The notes: generated by a model from the sequence alone, not told the origin. 5,016 bases of DNA from an uncultured Porphyromonadaceae bacterium (GCA_902462525.1 CABQCA010000162.1:1-5016); one strand, 5' to 3'; positions 1-5,016 are shown, numbered from the stretch's first letter. Numbers and translations are program-made.

Positions 1-1382
1 GAGTTTCCGCCGAGGTTCACGCGTGTGGTGCGCCGCACCTGCAGGCGTGTGCCGAGTTCAACCTTGCCCTGAAAGATTTTGAACGTGGCGTTGAGGCGTC
101 CGGAGTAGTCGGTGCGCGAATTTTTTTTGATGATGCCGTTATCGTTGGCATACATCATCGAGGCATAGACGTTTGCTTTGTCGCTGCCGCCGGTGAGGGT
201 GACGGTGTGCTTGTTGGAGAAGGCGTTGTCGTTTATCATTTCGCCGTACCAGTCGGTGGCGTAGCCGTAGTCGGCGCCGTAACCCTGCTCGACGAACTCG
301 GTTCGGTACTCGTCGGCCGAGAGCATGCGTGGTTTGTCGCGAAGATGGTCGATGCTGAGTTCTGTGGAGTAGGTCACTTTCACATCGCCGCTGCGGCTGT
401 TGCGAGTAGTGACAATGATTACTCCGCCTGCCGCGCGGGTGCCGTAGATGGCGCCTGCCGAGGCGTCCTTGAGCACGTCGATGCTCTCGATGTCGTCCTG
501 ATTGATGGAGCGGAGATCCCCGCCGGGCACACCGTCGATTACGATGAGGGGTCCCGAGCTGCCGTTGACCGATGCCACGCCGCGCAGCTGGAAAGTAGGC
601 ACGCCGTTGGGGTTGTTTGTGCTGTCGATGACGAGTCCGGGAATTTTACTTTTGATGGCTGTGGCGATGGTGGAACCGCCCACACCGTGAAGCATATCCT
701 CGGCCTTGACCGATGTGATGGCTGTTGTGACTCGCTTGCGGTCGGTGGTGCCGTAGCCTATCACGACGACATCTTCGAGCAGACGCACGTTGTCGGAGAG
801 GGTGACGGCGATATCGCCGGAATCGGTCACTTTCACGGTCTCGGGGTTGTAACTCACACACGATATGGTGAGTTTCTGACCCGGAGCGGCGGAAATGGAG
901 AAATTGCCGTCGATGTCGGTCGATACTCCGCGTTTAGAGCCGTCGACAGTGACTGATGCGCCTATTACAGGTTCTCCCTCAGTGTCGGTGACACGGCCGT
1001 GCACCAACCGTGCGCTTGTGGCGGAAGCTGCACCTGATTCTTCGGCGGTACGGGCTTTCACCAGTGTGATGGTGCGGTTGTTGAGAGTGTAGCTGATGCC
1101 CATGGGCGAAAGAACTTCGGACAGCAGGTCGGAAAGAGCTTTTTTGTTGCAATGCACATCGACGCTGCTGCGGTCGTTGACCACATTGTTACGGTAAACG
1201 AAGGTGTAAGGCGTCTGTTTTTCGATGCTTTTGAAAAGCTGTTTGACAGTGCCGTGACTGATGTCGATGGTCACGGGTTCGCTTTGCGCCTGAGCGGCCG
1301 GCGCTGCAAGAACTATGGCGAGTGCTGCAAGAGCACACCTTGCCACACGCCGCCACAACCGAAGAGTGGGTGTTGTTCTCAT
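1..1382 (-). CDS. SusC/RagA-family TonB-linked outer-membrane transporter with N-terminal STN signalling domain (3' part lies beyond the window)
   Basis: The frame opens at ATG 1382 and runs 460 codons without a stop to the window edge. Members usually have about 1000-1100 residues, so over half is missing. Residues 1-32 form a signal peptide: basic start, an Ala/Leu-rich core, and likely cleavage at AQA|QS. Residues 36-110 resemble an STN domain, found in transporters that signal to FecR-type anti-sigma factors. Residues 127-195 are a carboxypeptidase-regulatory-like beta-sandwich (GRVTDTEGEPVIGASV). A TonB-box-like stretch (EDVVVIGYGT) lies at 203-212. The plug domain spans about 215-328, with LRGVASVNG, PLIVIDGVP, IESIDVLKDASAGAIYGTRA and GGVIIVTT. 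The beta-barrel starts after that. The protein should import a ligand, often an oligosaccharide, across the outer membrane using TonB energy. The start lies 28 nt after the fecR stop, so co-transcription is likely. No frameshift was seen. The substrate cannot be inferred. Confidence 0.95.
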   Translation of the reverse strand, partial: MRTTPTLRLWRRVARCALAALAIVLAAPAAQAQSEPVTIDISHGTVKQLFKSIEKQTPYTFVYRNNVVNDRSSVDVHCNKKALSDLLSEVLSPMGISYTLNNRTITLVKARTAEESGAASATSARLVHGRVTDTEGEPVIGASVTVDGSKRGVSTDIDGNFSISAAPGQKLTISCVSYNPETVKVTDSGDIAVTLSDNVRLLEDVVVIGYGTTDRKRVTTAITSVKAEDMLHGVGGSTIATAIKSKIPGLVIDSTNNPNGVPTFQLRGVASVNGSSGPLIVIDGVPGGDLRSINQDDIESIDVLKDASAGAIYGTRAAGGVIIVTTRNSRSGDVKVTYSTELSIDHLRDKPRMLSADEYRTEFVEQGYGADYGYATDWYGEMINDNAFSNKHTVTLTGGSDKANVYASMMYANDNGIIKKNSRTDYSGRLNATFKIFQGKVELGTRLQVRRTTRVNLGGN

Positions 1383-1410
1383 GATAATGATAGGAGTATG
1401 TGGTATAAAA

Positions 1411-2355
1411 TCAATAAATTACAATCTTATTGCTTGCCATGCGGTAGCTGAAGTCGTACTGGTTGCTGAGCGACTGCATTACATTCTCGATGCTTTCGCG
1501 ATGGTATGAACCAGACAGGCGGTCGGAGGCGATGTCGGGCCGCTGGAGGTCGATTTCGACACCGTACCAGCGCTCTATCCTTGTGATGACTTCCGAAAGC
1601 GGCTCGGAGTAGAACACAAGGCGGTCGAGGGTCCAGGCGGTCGAAAGGTCGGGGTCGAACGATTGTATGGCTATGGTTTTGTCGCGCAGGTTCACTACTG
1701 CCTGCTGGCCCGGGGAGAGGTCGTAGCGGCGGGCGAGAGCCGGTGATGAAATGACTACAGAGCCGCTGACGAGCGATGTCTCGACGATGTCGGGGTCGTA
1801 GGCATTGACGTTGAACGATGTTCCGGTGACTGTCACCGATACATCGCCGGCCTTTACGGTGAGCGGACGGTCGGGGTCGTGAGCGACATCGAAGAATGCT
1901 TCGCCTGTGATGGCGACCGAACGGCTCTCGGACGATGTCATGTCGCTCACCAGGGTCGACATGGAGTTGAGCCGGCATATGGTGCCGTCGGCGAGGGTGA
2001 TTTCACTTTTATTTCCGGCTTTCACACTCAGTTTCACCGGCTGCATGTCGGGGCGACCGGGCAGCATGAGCACTGTTGTGGCCACAATAGCGCAAAGGAC
2101 GGCAATGCCGCATGCCACGCGGGCCATAAAGAAACAGCGGTTCCGGAAAATAGCGCGACGCAGACGGCGCAGAATGGTGCGCCTCGAATCGTCGGACATA
2201 GCTTCGCGGGGCGATGTGGCGGTACATTCGTTCATCAGTTGCCACAGCCGGGCGTCGTCGGTGGAGCCGACATCCTCGCGGAACGAGGCGAACTGTCCGG
2301 CGTCGAGGCGGTTTTCTACGTAAGAATAAAGAGGATTGTCTTCTCTCGGGTCCAT
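1411..2355 (-). CDS. FecR-family anti-sigma factor, inner-membrane, with C-terminal DUF4974/STN-like domain
   Basis: This 314-residue protein has the usual length and order for a Bacteroidetes FecR. Residues 1-75 are cytoplasmic, rich in Arg towards the membrane, and should hold the sigma factor. One hydrophobic helix at about 77-99 (MARVACGIAVLCAIVATTVL) spans the inner membrane. Residues 107-205 are the periplasmic FecR domain, with the typical LADGTICRLNSMSTL, ITGEAFFDVAHD and VTVTGTSFNVNAY strings. Residues 245-314 match DUF4974 (LVFYSEPLSEVITRIERWYG, RLSGSYHRESIENVMQSLS, KIVIY). By family knowledge it holds the neighbouring ECF sigma factor inactive until the transporter signals through its STN domain. 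ATG 2355 is the only in-frame start before an upstream stop. The gene follows the sigma gene by 117 nt and precedes the transporter by 28 nt. The partner assignment is inferred from position. Confidence 0.95.
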   Translation of the reverse strand: MDPREDNPLYSYVENRLDAGQFASFREDVGSTDDARLWQLMNECTATSPREAMSDDSRRTILRRLRRAIFRNRCFFMARVACGIAVLCAIVATTVLMLPGRPDMQPVKLSVKAGNKSEITLADGTICRLNSMSTLVSDMTSSESRSVAITGEAFFDVAHDPDRPLTVKAGDVSVTVTGTSFNVNAYDPDIVETSLVSGSVVISSPALARRYDLSPGQQAVVNLRDKTIAIQSFDPDLSTAWTLDRLVFYSEPLSEVITRIERWYGVEIDLQRPDIASDRLSGSYHRESIENVMQSLSNQYDFSYRMASNKIVIY

Positions 2356-2420
2356 TGCGTGTGTTTGCTGGTTTCTACAAGCATTTACGCAAATCCGAGG
2401 GAAGGGTACTAAATGAATTT

Positions 2421-2438
2421 ATATGTTCTTTAACATAT
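2421..2438. promoter_or_regulatory. Perfect palindrome ATATGTT-CTTT-AACATAT upstream of fecR, possible operator
   Basis: Seven-base arms are exactly complementary around a 4-nt centre, in the 117-nt gap between the sigma stop and the fecR start, about 65 nt before the fecR ATG. It could be a binding site for a dimeric regulator or part of a promoter for fecR-susC. As RNA it would be a weak AU-rich hairpin without a following U run, so a terminator is unlikely. Confidence 0.4.
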
Positions 2439-2444
2439 TTTCGG

Positions 2445-2460
2445 TTAAGGGCTCTTAAGG
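2445..2460. repeat. Direct repeat TTAAGG x2, 10 bp apart
   Basis: TTAAGG occurs at 2445-2450 and 2455-2460, one helical turn apart, next to the palindrome at 2421-2438 and just after the sigma gene. The same stretch can also pair as TTAAG-GGCT-CTTAA. It is too short to call functional alone, but its place between sigma and fecR fits a regulatory region. Confidence 0.3.
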
Positions 2461-2473
2461 TCTTTATAGATTG

Positions 2474-3040
2474 CTACACGAAGAAAATGAAGATGAAGCG
2501 GTATTTGCGTAGTTCGTCGCGCAGTGTACGCAGTGCCGTGACGAGAGTGTTTTTTACAGTCTGCTCCGAAATACCGAGTTCTGATGCTATGTCGGGGAGT
2601 GTGTGGCCCTGTTCGCGGCTCATTTCGAAAATCTGGCGTTGTCGCGGTGTCAGCAGATTTTTGGATTTGGAGAGATGGTTGCGGAATTCATCGTAAAGCA
2701 GCACATCTTCAGGGGAGAACTCGTCGGCCATGGCATTGCCGTAGTCTATATACTCGGTAAATGAAGGAGCCGAGAGCTGGCGGCGGAAGGTGTCGATGAT
2801 ACGGTGCCGGGCGATGGTGAAGATAAAAGCTCTCAGGTCGCCGAAACAGTCGATCTGCGAGCGGTTGTCCCACAGGCGCATGAAAGTGTCCTGCACAATA
2901 TCCTGCGCAGCCTGCCGGTTTTTGAGAAAGCGGATGGCGAAAGCATAGAGATTATCGGCGTAGGCATGATAAATGAGAGTGAAAGCTTTGTAAGAGCCGT
3001 GCCGAAGGTCGCCGGCGGCCTGAATGGGGTCGAAACTCAT
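2474..3040 (-). CDS. ECF-subfamily RNA polymerase sigma-70 factor (Bacteroidetes expansion type)
   Basis: The 188-residue protein has the two domains of an ECF sigma factor. Region 2 spans about residues 18-88, with the core-binding QDIVQDTFMRLWDNR and the -10-recognising stretch GDLRAFIFTIARHRIIDTFR. A linker at 89-122 follows. Region 4 spans about 125-178 (LLTPRQRQIFEMSREQGHTL, then the helix-turn-helix DIASELGISEQTVKNTLVTA). The last eight residues, RFIFIFFV, make a strongly hydrophobic tail. The gene heads a cassette with a FecR anti-sigma factor and an STN-bearing transporter, so it should direct RNA polymerase to that transporter operon once released. ATG 3038-3040 is preceded by an A-rich leader rather than a Shine-Dalgarno site, which is common in this phylum. 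A -7-like element lies 23 nt upstream. The target promoter cannot be identified from this sequence. Confidence 0.97.
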   Translation of the reverse strand: MSFDPIQAAGDLRHGSYKAFTLIYHAYADNLYAFAIRFLKNRQAAQDIVQDTFMRLWDNRSQIDCFGDLRAFIFTIARHRIIDTFRRQLSAPSFTEYIDYGNAMADEFSPEDVLLYDEFRNHLSKSKNLLTPRQRQIFEMSREQGHTLPDIASELGISEQTVKNTLVTALRTLRDELRKYRFIFIFFV

Positions 3041-3063
3041 GAATTGCTTTTTTTAGACGGCGG

Positions 3064-3071
3064 CAAATATA
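3064..3071 (-). promoter_or_regulatory. Probable promoter -7 element of the ECF sigma gene
   Basis: The minus strand reads TATATTTG, a full match to the Bacteroidetes -7 consensus TAnnTTTG, 23 nt before the sigma start codon. No TTTG -33 element is found at the usual 19-21 bp spacing; that region is an A9 run. The promoter may be weak or need an activator. The implied transcript leader is short, roughly 15-20 nt. Confidence 0.55.
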
Positions 3072-3147
3072 CGATTTTTTTTTAAGGTGTGTAGTGCCGT
3101 TGCAAGGCAAGAATAATATGATTTGGAAAATAATGATGATGCCGGTC

Positions 3148-3186
3148 AAAAAAAACAGTCCGGGCAGAATGACCGGACTGTTTTTT
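3148..3186 (-). terminator. Intrinsic terminator after rplS, symmetrical and possibly bidirectional
   Basis: The stem is CAGTCCGG (3156-3163) and CCGGACTG (3173-3180) around a 9-nt loop, flanked by A8 on one side and T6 on the other, so the pairing extends to about 14 bp. On the minus strand it lies 17 nt past the rplS stop and ends in a U run. The flanking runs would also allow it to stop plus-strand transcripts. It separates rplS from the sigma-fecR-susC cassette. Confidence 0.9.
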
Positions 3187-3203
3187 GCTTGTGTGGGGAA
3201 GGA

Positions 3204-3563
3204 TTATTTCTTCACAGCTACGCGACGCTCTTTGATGCGGGCTTTCTTGCCGGTGAGGGCACGCAGATAGTAAAGTTTGGCACGGCGTACTTTGCCGTAC
3301 TTGTTGACTGTGATCGAATCGATGAAGGGCGATTCGATGGGGAAGATACGTTCCACGCCGATGTTGTCGCTCATTTTGCGAACGGTGAAACGCTTCTTGG
3401 CGCCTTCTCCCGAAATGCGGATTACAACACCGCGGTACTGCTGGATACGCTCCTTGTTACCTTCTTTGATACGGTAGGCTACTGTGATGGTGTCGCCGGG
3501 GGCGAAGTCGGGGTGCTGCTTGCCGGTAGCGAAAGCTTCTTCGGCAACTTTAATAAGATCCAT
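3204..3563 (-). CDS. rplS: 50S ribosomal protein L19
   Basis: The product has 119 residues, the normal size of bacterial L19, and matches the family along its length. It has the N-terminal helix, PDFAPGDTITVAYRIKEGNK, the conserved RIQQYRGVVIRISGEGAKKR, FTVRKMSDNIGVERIFPIES, and the basic tail RRAKLYYLRALTGKKARIKE. L19 lies on the large subunit at the interface with the 30S subunit and contributes to an intersubunit bridge. The gene has its own Bacteroidetes-type promoter 81-112 nt upstream and a strong terminator just after the stop, so it appears to be transcribed alone. The leader carries a 14-bp palindrome close to the start codon. In many bacteria rplS follows rpsP-rimM-trmD; here it stands apart from them, at least within this window. 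Confidence 0.99.
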   Translation of the reverse strand: MDLIKVAEEAFATGKQHPDFAPGDTITVAYRIKEGNKERIQQYRGVVIRISGEGAKKRFTVRKMSDNIGVERIFPIESPFIDSITVNKYGKVRRAKLYYLRALTGKKARIKERRVAVKK

Positions 3564-3578
3564 TGTAATAATAAATTA

Positions 3579-3592
3579 TAATGTTAACATTA
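3579..3592. repeat. 14-bp perfect palindrome TAATGTTAACATTA in the rplS leader
   Basis: The palindrome lies 16-29 nt upstream of the rplS start codon, within the predicted transcript leader. It could be an operator, or a weak 5-bp hairpin near the translation start. No known L19 autoregulatory leader structure was recognised. Confidence 0.4.
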
Positions 3593-3643
3593 CTCGCAAT
3601 ATTCACAGACCGCTTGTCCTGCCAGAGATTACGAATTCGGCTG

Positions 3644-3675
3644 CAAAGGTAAGGAAAAAAAATTGCTGTTGCAAA
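3644..3675 (-). promoter_or_regulatory. Promoter of rplS (-33 TTTG, 20-bp spacer, -7 TACCTTTG)
   Basis: The minus strand has TTTG at 3672-3675 and TACCTTTG at 3644-3651, separated by 20 bp. Both elements and the spacing fit the Bacteroidetes housekeeping promoter. The start of transcription would be near 3637, giving a leader of about 70-75 nt. The T8 run within the spacer is typical of AT-rich spacers. The -33 element sits in an AT-rich imperfect hairpin that may also serve the upstream gene as a weak terminator. Confidence 0.75.
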
Positions 3676-3708
3676 TTTTTTTGTGAAGTGTGAAGGTGGC
3701 GCGGAACC

Positions 3709-4638
3709 TTACTGTACTTTGATTTCGGAGATATCGACGAGTTTGTGGATAATTGCGTAGACTGTCAGTGCCGGCGCGGAGTGAATGTCGAGTTTCGCGC
3801 AGATGTTGCGGCGGTGTGTGGTGACGGTGTGCGTGGAGAGGTAGAGAGCCGATGCAATCTCTTTTGTTGAGAGTCCTCGGGCTATGCACCGCACAATTTC
3901 GCTTTCGCGCGCAGTGAGTTCCTGTGCGGTGTCATTGCCTTCTTTCTCGAGGGGCTTGCGTGCGGCTTCCGGCTCGAGTGCCTGAGCGGCAGGCATGAGG
4001 ATATTGTCCTCGATGCCGCAGTGGTCGCGGAGTTCGCGTTCGGTGATTATGATATCGTAGAGAGCTGAATTGAGCAGGTCGCCGTTTCCTTGTCCGGAGT
4101 AGTGGCAGATGAAAAATTCCTTGAGCTCGTTTAGTTTGGGTGTTATCGATTCGTGGCGGGCCTGTAGCTCGGCGATGGTGAAGTTTCCTGTATTTTCGCC
4201 GTCGATGAGGCTGCGGATATAGGGGAAAACATAGCGGTTTTCAAATTCCATATGCAGTCGCACTTCCTCGTAGTAATCGTCGAAGTATCGCAGCATCAGC
4301 AGAGCCACCGAATTTGGTTCGGTCATCGGCAGGGCTTCGATTAGCTTGCGGCGTATCGAGGGGAGGGCATAGTCGAGAAAGTAGACATGGGCGTTTTTGA
4401 GGTAGGCCATCAGAGTTGCTGCATCGACCTTGAAGTGTCGCCAGGCGTGTCCGGCGGTATAGTTTGCTATGGCGAGGAAAGTTTCGGTGTCGATGTCGTT
4501 CTGCCTGCACACTTCTGCGACGGTGTTGTTGCCGAAACCGAGAGCAATGCCGAAACGGCGCAGGAGCATAAGCAACTCGGGGTTACGGCGGATGAGTTGC
4601 CGCAGCGGATCGGTTGATTCAAAGGAATTGTCTGTCAT
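3709..4638 (-). CDS. Hemerythrin-like (YtfE/ScdA-type) di-iron sensor fused to a LuxR-type helix-turn-helix
   Basis: This 309-residue protein joins three parts. Residues 10-58 align with the ScdA_N/DUF542 domain of YtfE (DPLRQLIRRNP, FGIALGFGNNTVAEVCRQND), but the usual Cys-Cys is absent. Residues 75-225 are a hemerythrin-like four-helix bundle. It carries H84, H129-x3-E133, H162 and H206-x3-E210, almost the same numbering as the di-iron ligands of E. coli YtfE. Residues 238-303 are a LuxR/FixJ-type DNA-binding domain (LTARESEIVRCIARGLSTKE, then LSTHTVTTHRRNICAKL). There is no signal peptide or membrane segment, so it should act in the cytoplasm. YtfE/ScdA proteins are tied to nitrosative stress and iron-sulphur repair. 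The fusion suggests a one-component regulator responding to NO, oxygen or redox state; this is inference. The targets are unknown. It has its own promoter and no partner gene beside it. Confidence 0.93.
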   Translation of the reverse strand: MTDNSFESTDPLRQLIRRNPELLMLLRRFGIALGFGNNTVAEVCRQNDIDTETFLAIANYTAGHAWRHFKVDAATLMAYLKNAHVYFLDYALPSIRRKLIEALPMTEPNSVALLMLRYFDDYYEEVRLHMEFENRYVFPYIRSLIDGENTGNFTIAELQARHESITPKLNELKEFFICHYSGQGNGDLLNSALYDIIITERELRDHCGIEDNILMPAAQALEPEAARKPLEKEGNDTAQELTARESEIVRCIARGLSTKEIASALYLSTHTVTTHRRNICAKLDIHSAPALTVYAIIHKLVDISEIKVQ

Positions 4639-4664
4639 ATAACGGAATACGTGTTTACCGCTCG

Positions 4665-4695
4665 CAAAATTACAAAAACCCTTCCGTTCGCCAAA
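4665..4695 (-). promoter_or_regulatory. Promoter of the hemerythrin-LuxR gene (-33 TTTG, 19-bp spacer, -7 TAATTTTG)
   Basis: The minus strand has TTTG at 4692-4695 and TAATTTTG at 4665-4672, 19 bp apart. This matches both elements of the Bacteroidetes sigma-70-type promoter. The transcript would start near 4658, about 20 nt before the ATG at 4638. It lies after the rpoD terminator, which supports independent transcription. No clear operator was seen nearby. Confidence 0.75.
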
Positions 4696-4732
4696 TACCT
4701 ACTTCTGAGTATTCAGACAAAGATATGAGGTG

Positions 4733-4770
4733 AAAAAAAACAGGCCCCGCGCGCGTGCTGCGTACGGGGC
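4733..4770 (-). terminator. Intrinsic terminator after rpoD
   Basis: On the minus strand a GC-rich hairpin (GCCCCGTACGC, loop AGCAC, GCGCGCGGGGC, with one mismatch and one G-T pair) is followed by CTG and a run of eight T. It begins 31 nt after the rpoD stop codon. There is no T run on the other side, so it works in the minus direction only. Confidence 0.88.
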
Positions 4771-4801
4771 AATGCGGTCATAGTGAAAGATGCCTGTCGG
4801 C

Positions 4802-5016
4802 TTAAGAGCCGAGGTAGCTTTTGAGGAGGCGGCTCTTCTGGCCTTTGAGGCGTCGGATGGCTTTTTCTTTAATCTGACGCACCCGCTCGCGTGTGAGGTC
4901 GAACTTGGCACCTATTTCTTCGAGGGTCATTTCCTGACAGCCGATGCCGAAGAACATCTTCAGAATTTCGCGCTCGCGCTCATGTAGCTGGCGGAGTGCG
5001 AAATTCTGAAGATGTT
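4802..5016 (-). CDS. rpoD: Primary RNA polymerase sigma factor RpoD, C-terminal region 4 only (5' part beyond the window)
   Basis: Seventy codons and a TAA stop are present; the rest lies beyond the right edge. The fragment is sigma-70 region 4. It has the region 4.1 helix (ALRQLHEREREILKMFFGIG), then the 4.2 helix-turn-helix (MTLEEIGAKFDLTRERVRQI followed by KEKAIRRL), which reads the -35/-33 promoter element. It ends in LLKSYLGS, very like the LLKSYLG ending of Bacteroides RpoD. This is the housekeeping sigma factor rather than an alternative one, judged by the RERVRQIKEKAIRRL signature. The first five residues visible (HLQNF) do not fit the expected family sequence before ALxxLxxRE. They fall inside a perfect inverted repeat that ends at the window edge, so the outermost bases are suspect. 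Confidence 0.9.
   Translation of the reverse strand, partial: HLQNFALRQLHEREREILKMFFGIGCQEMTLEEIGAKFDLTRERVRQIKEKAIRRLKGQKSRLLKSYLGS
4953..5016. repeat. Perfect 19-bp inverted repeat at the right window edge, inside rpoD
   Basis: AACATCTTCAGAATTTCGC at 4953-4971 is exactly complementary to 4998-5016, with a 26-nt spacer. The outer arm ends at the very last base. The inner arm encodes EILKMF of RpoD region 4.1 plus a partial codon; the outer arm would encode HLQNF, which does not fit the family. An assembly or library fold-back is the likeliest explanation. Confidence 0.85.

Noticed and set aside
207..956. Open frame of 249 codons on the plus strand
   Set aside because: It lies wholly antisense to the SusC-like gene, whose minus-strand frame shows clear STN, plug and TonB-box features. 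The plus-strand protein has no recognisable domain and follows from GC-rich codon use.
1383..1410. Possible separate promoter for the SusC-like gene in the fecR-susC gap
   Set aside because: TAATTTAT near 1413-1420 on the minus strand is only a partial match to TAnnTTTG, and the gap is only 28 nt, so co-transcription with fecR is simpler.
1879..2412. Open frame of 177 codons on the plus strand
   Set aside because: It is antisense to fecR and its leader. Its sequence is rich in His, Cys and Gly with no domain, as expected for a shadow frame.
3123..3581. Open frame of 152 codons on the plus strand
   Set aside because: It is antisense to rplS and crosses the rplS terminator.
3693..3710. AAGGT/ACCTT hairpin at the end of the hemerythrin-LuxR gene as a terminator
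   Set aside because: The stem is only 5 bp and the minus strand that follows has A runs rather than T runs.
4699..4911. Open frame of 70 codons on the minus strand between rpoD and the regulator
   Set aside because: It runs through the rpoD terminator and overlaps the real rpoD end in another frame. It is low in complexity and has no supported start.

Overview
The window looks like chromosomal DNA from a member of the Bacteroidales, possibly a Muribaculaceae-like gut lineage. The evidence is a SusC/RagA-type outer-membrane transporter, an ECF sigma/FecR pair of the Bacteroidetes type, promoters of the Bacteroidetes pattern TTTG-N19/20-TAnnTTTG, and fairly GC-rich genes with short AT-rich gaps. 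The genus-level guess is weak. All six genes lie on the minus strand, so transcription runs from high to low coordinates. No tRNA, rRNA, CRISPR array or insertion sequence was seen, and no gene-free gap exceeds about 165 bases.

Read in the direction of transcription, the right end (5016-4802) is the last 70 codons of the primary sigma factor RpoD, followed by a strong intrinsic terminator. Next is a monocistronic gene (4638-3709) with its own promoter. It encodes a YtfE/ScdA-like hemerythrin di-iron protein fused to a LuxR-type DNA-binding domain, probably a one-component sensor of nitric oxide, oxygen or redox state. Then comes rplS (3563-3204, ribosomal protein L19), again with its own promoter and a terminator.

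The left half is a cell-surface signalling cassette. It holds an ECF sigma factor (3040-2474), its FecR-type membrane anti-sigma factor (2355-1411), and the first 460 residues of a SusC/RagA TonB-dependent transporter (1382 to the window edge). The transporter has an N-terminal STN signalling domain. The expected logic is that substrate binding or import by the transporter is passed through the STN domain to the periplasmic part of FecR. FecR then releases the sigma factor to raise transcription of the transporter operon. A SusD-like lipoprotein and glycan enzymes would be expected beyond position 1 but are not visible. The substrate cannot be told from this sequence.

The points most worth a second look are: the hemerythrin-LuxR fusion, which keeps all six expected metal ligands but lacks the N-terminal Cys-Cys pair; a perfect 19-bp inverted repeat ending exactly at the last base of the window, which probably marks a fold-back or chimeric contig end inside rpoD; a perfect palindrome in the sigma-fecR gap; and the STN-like look of the FecR C-terminus.
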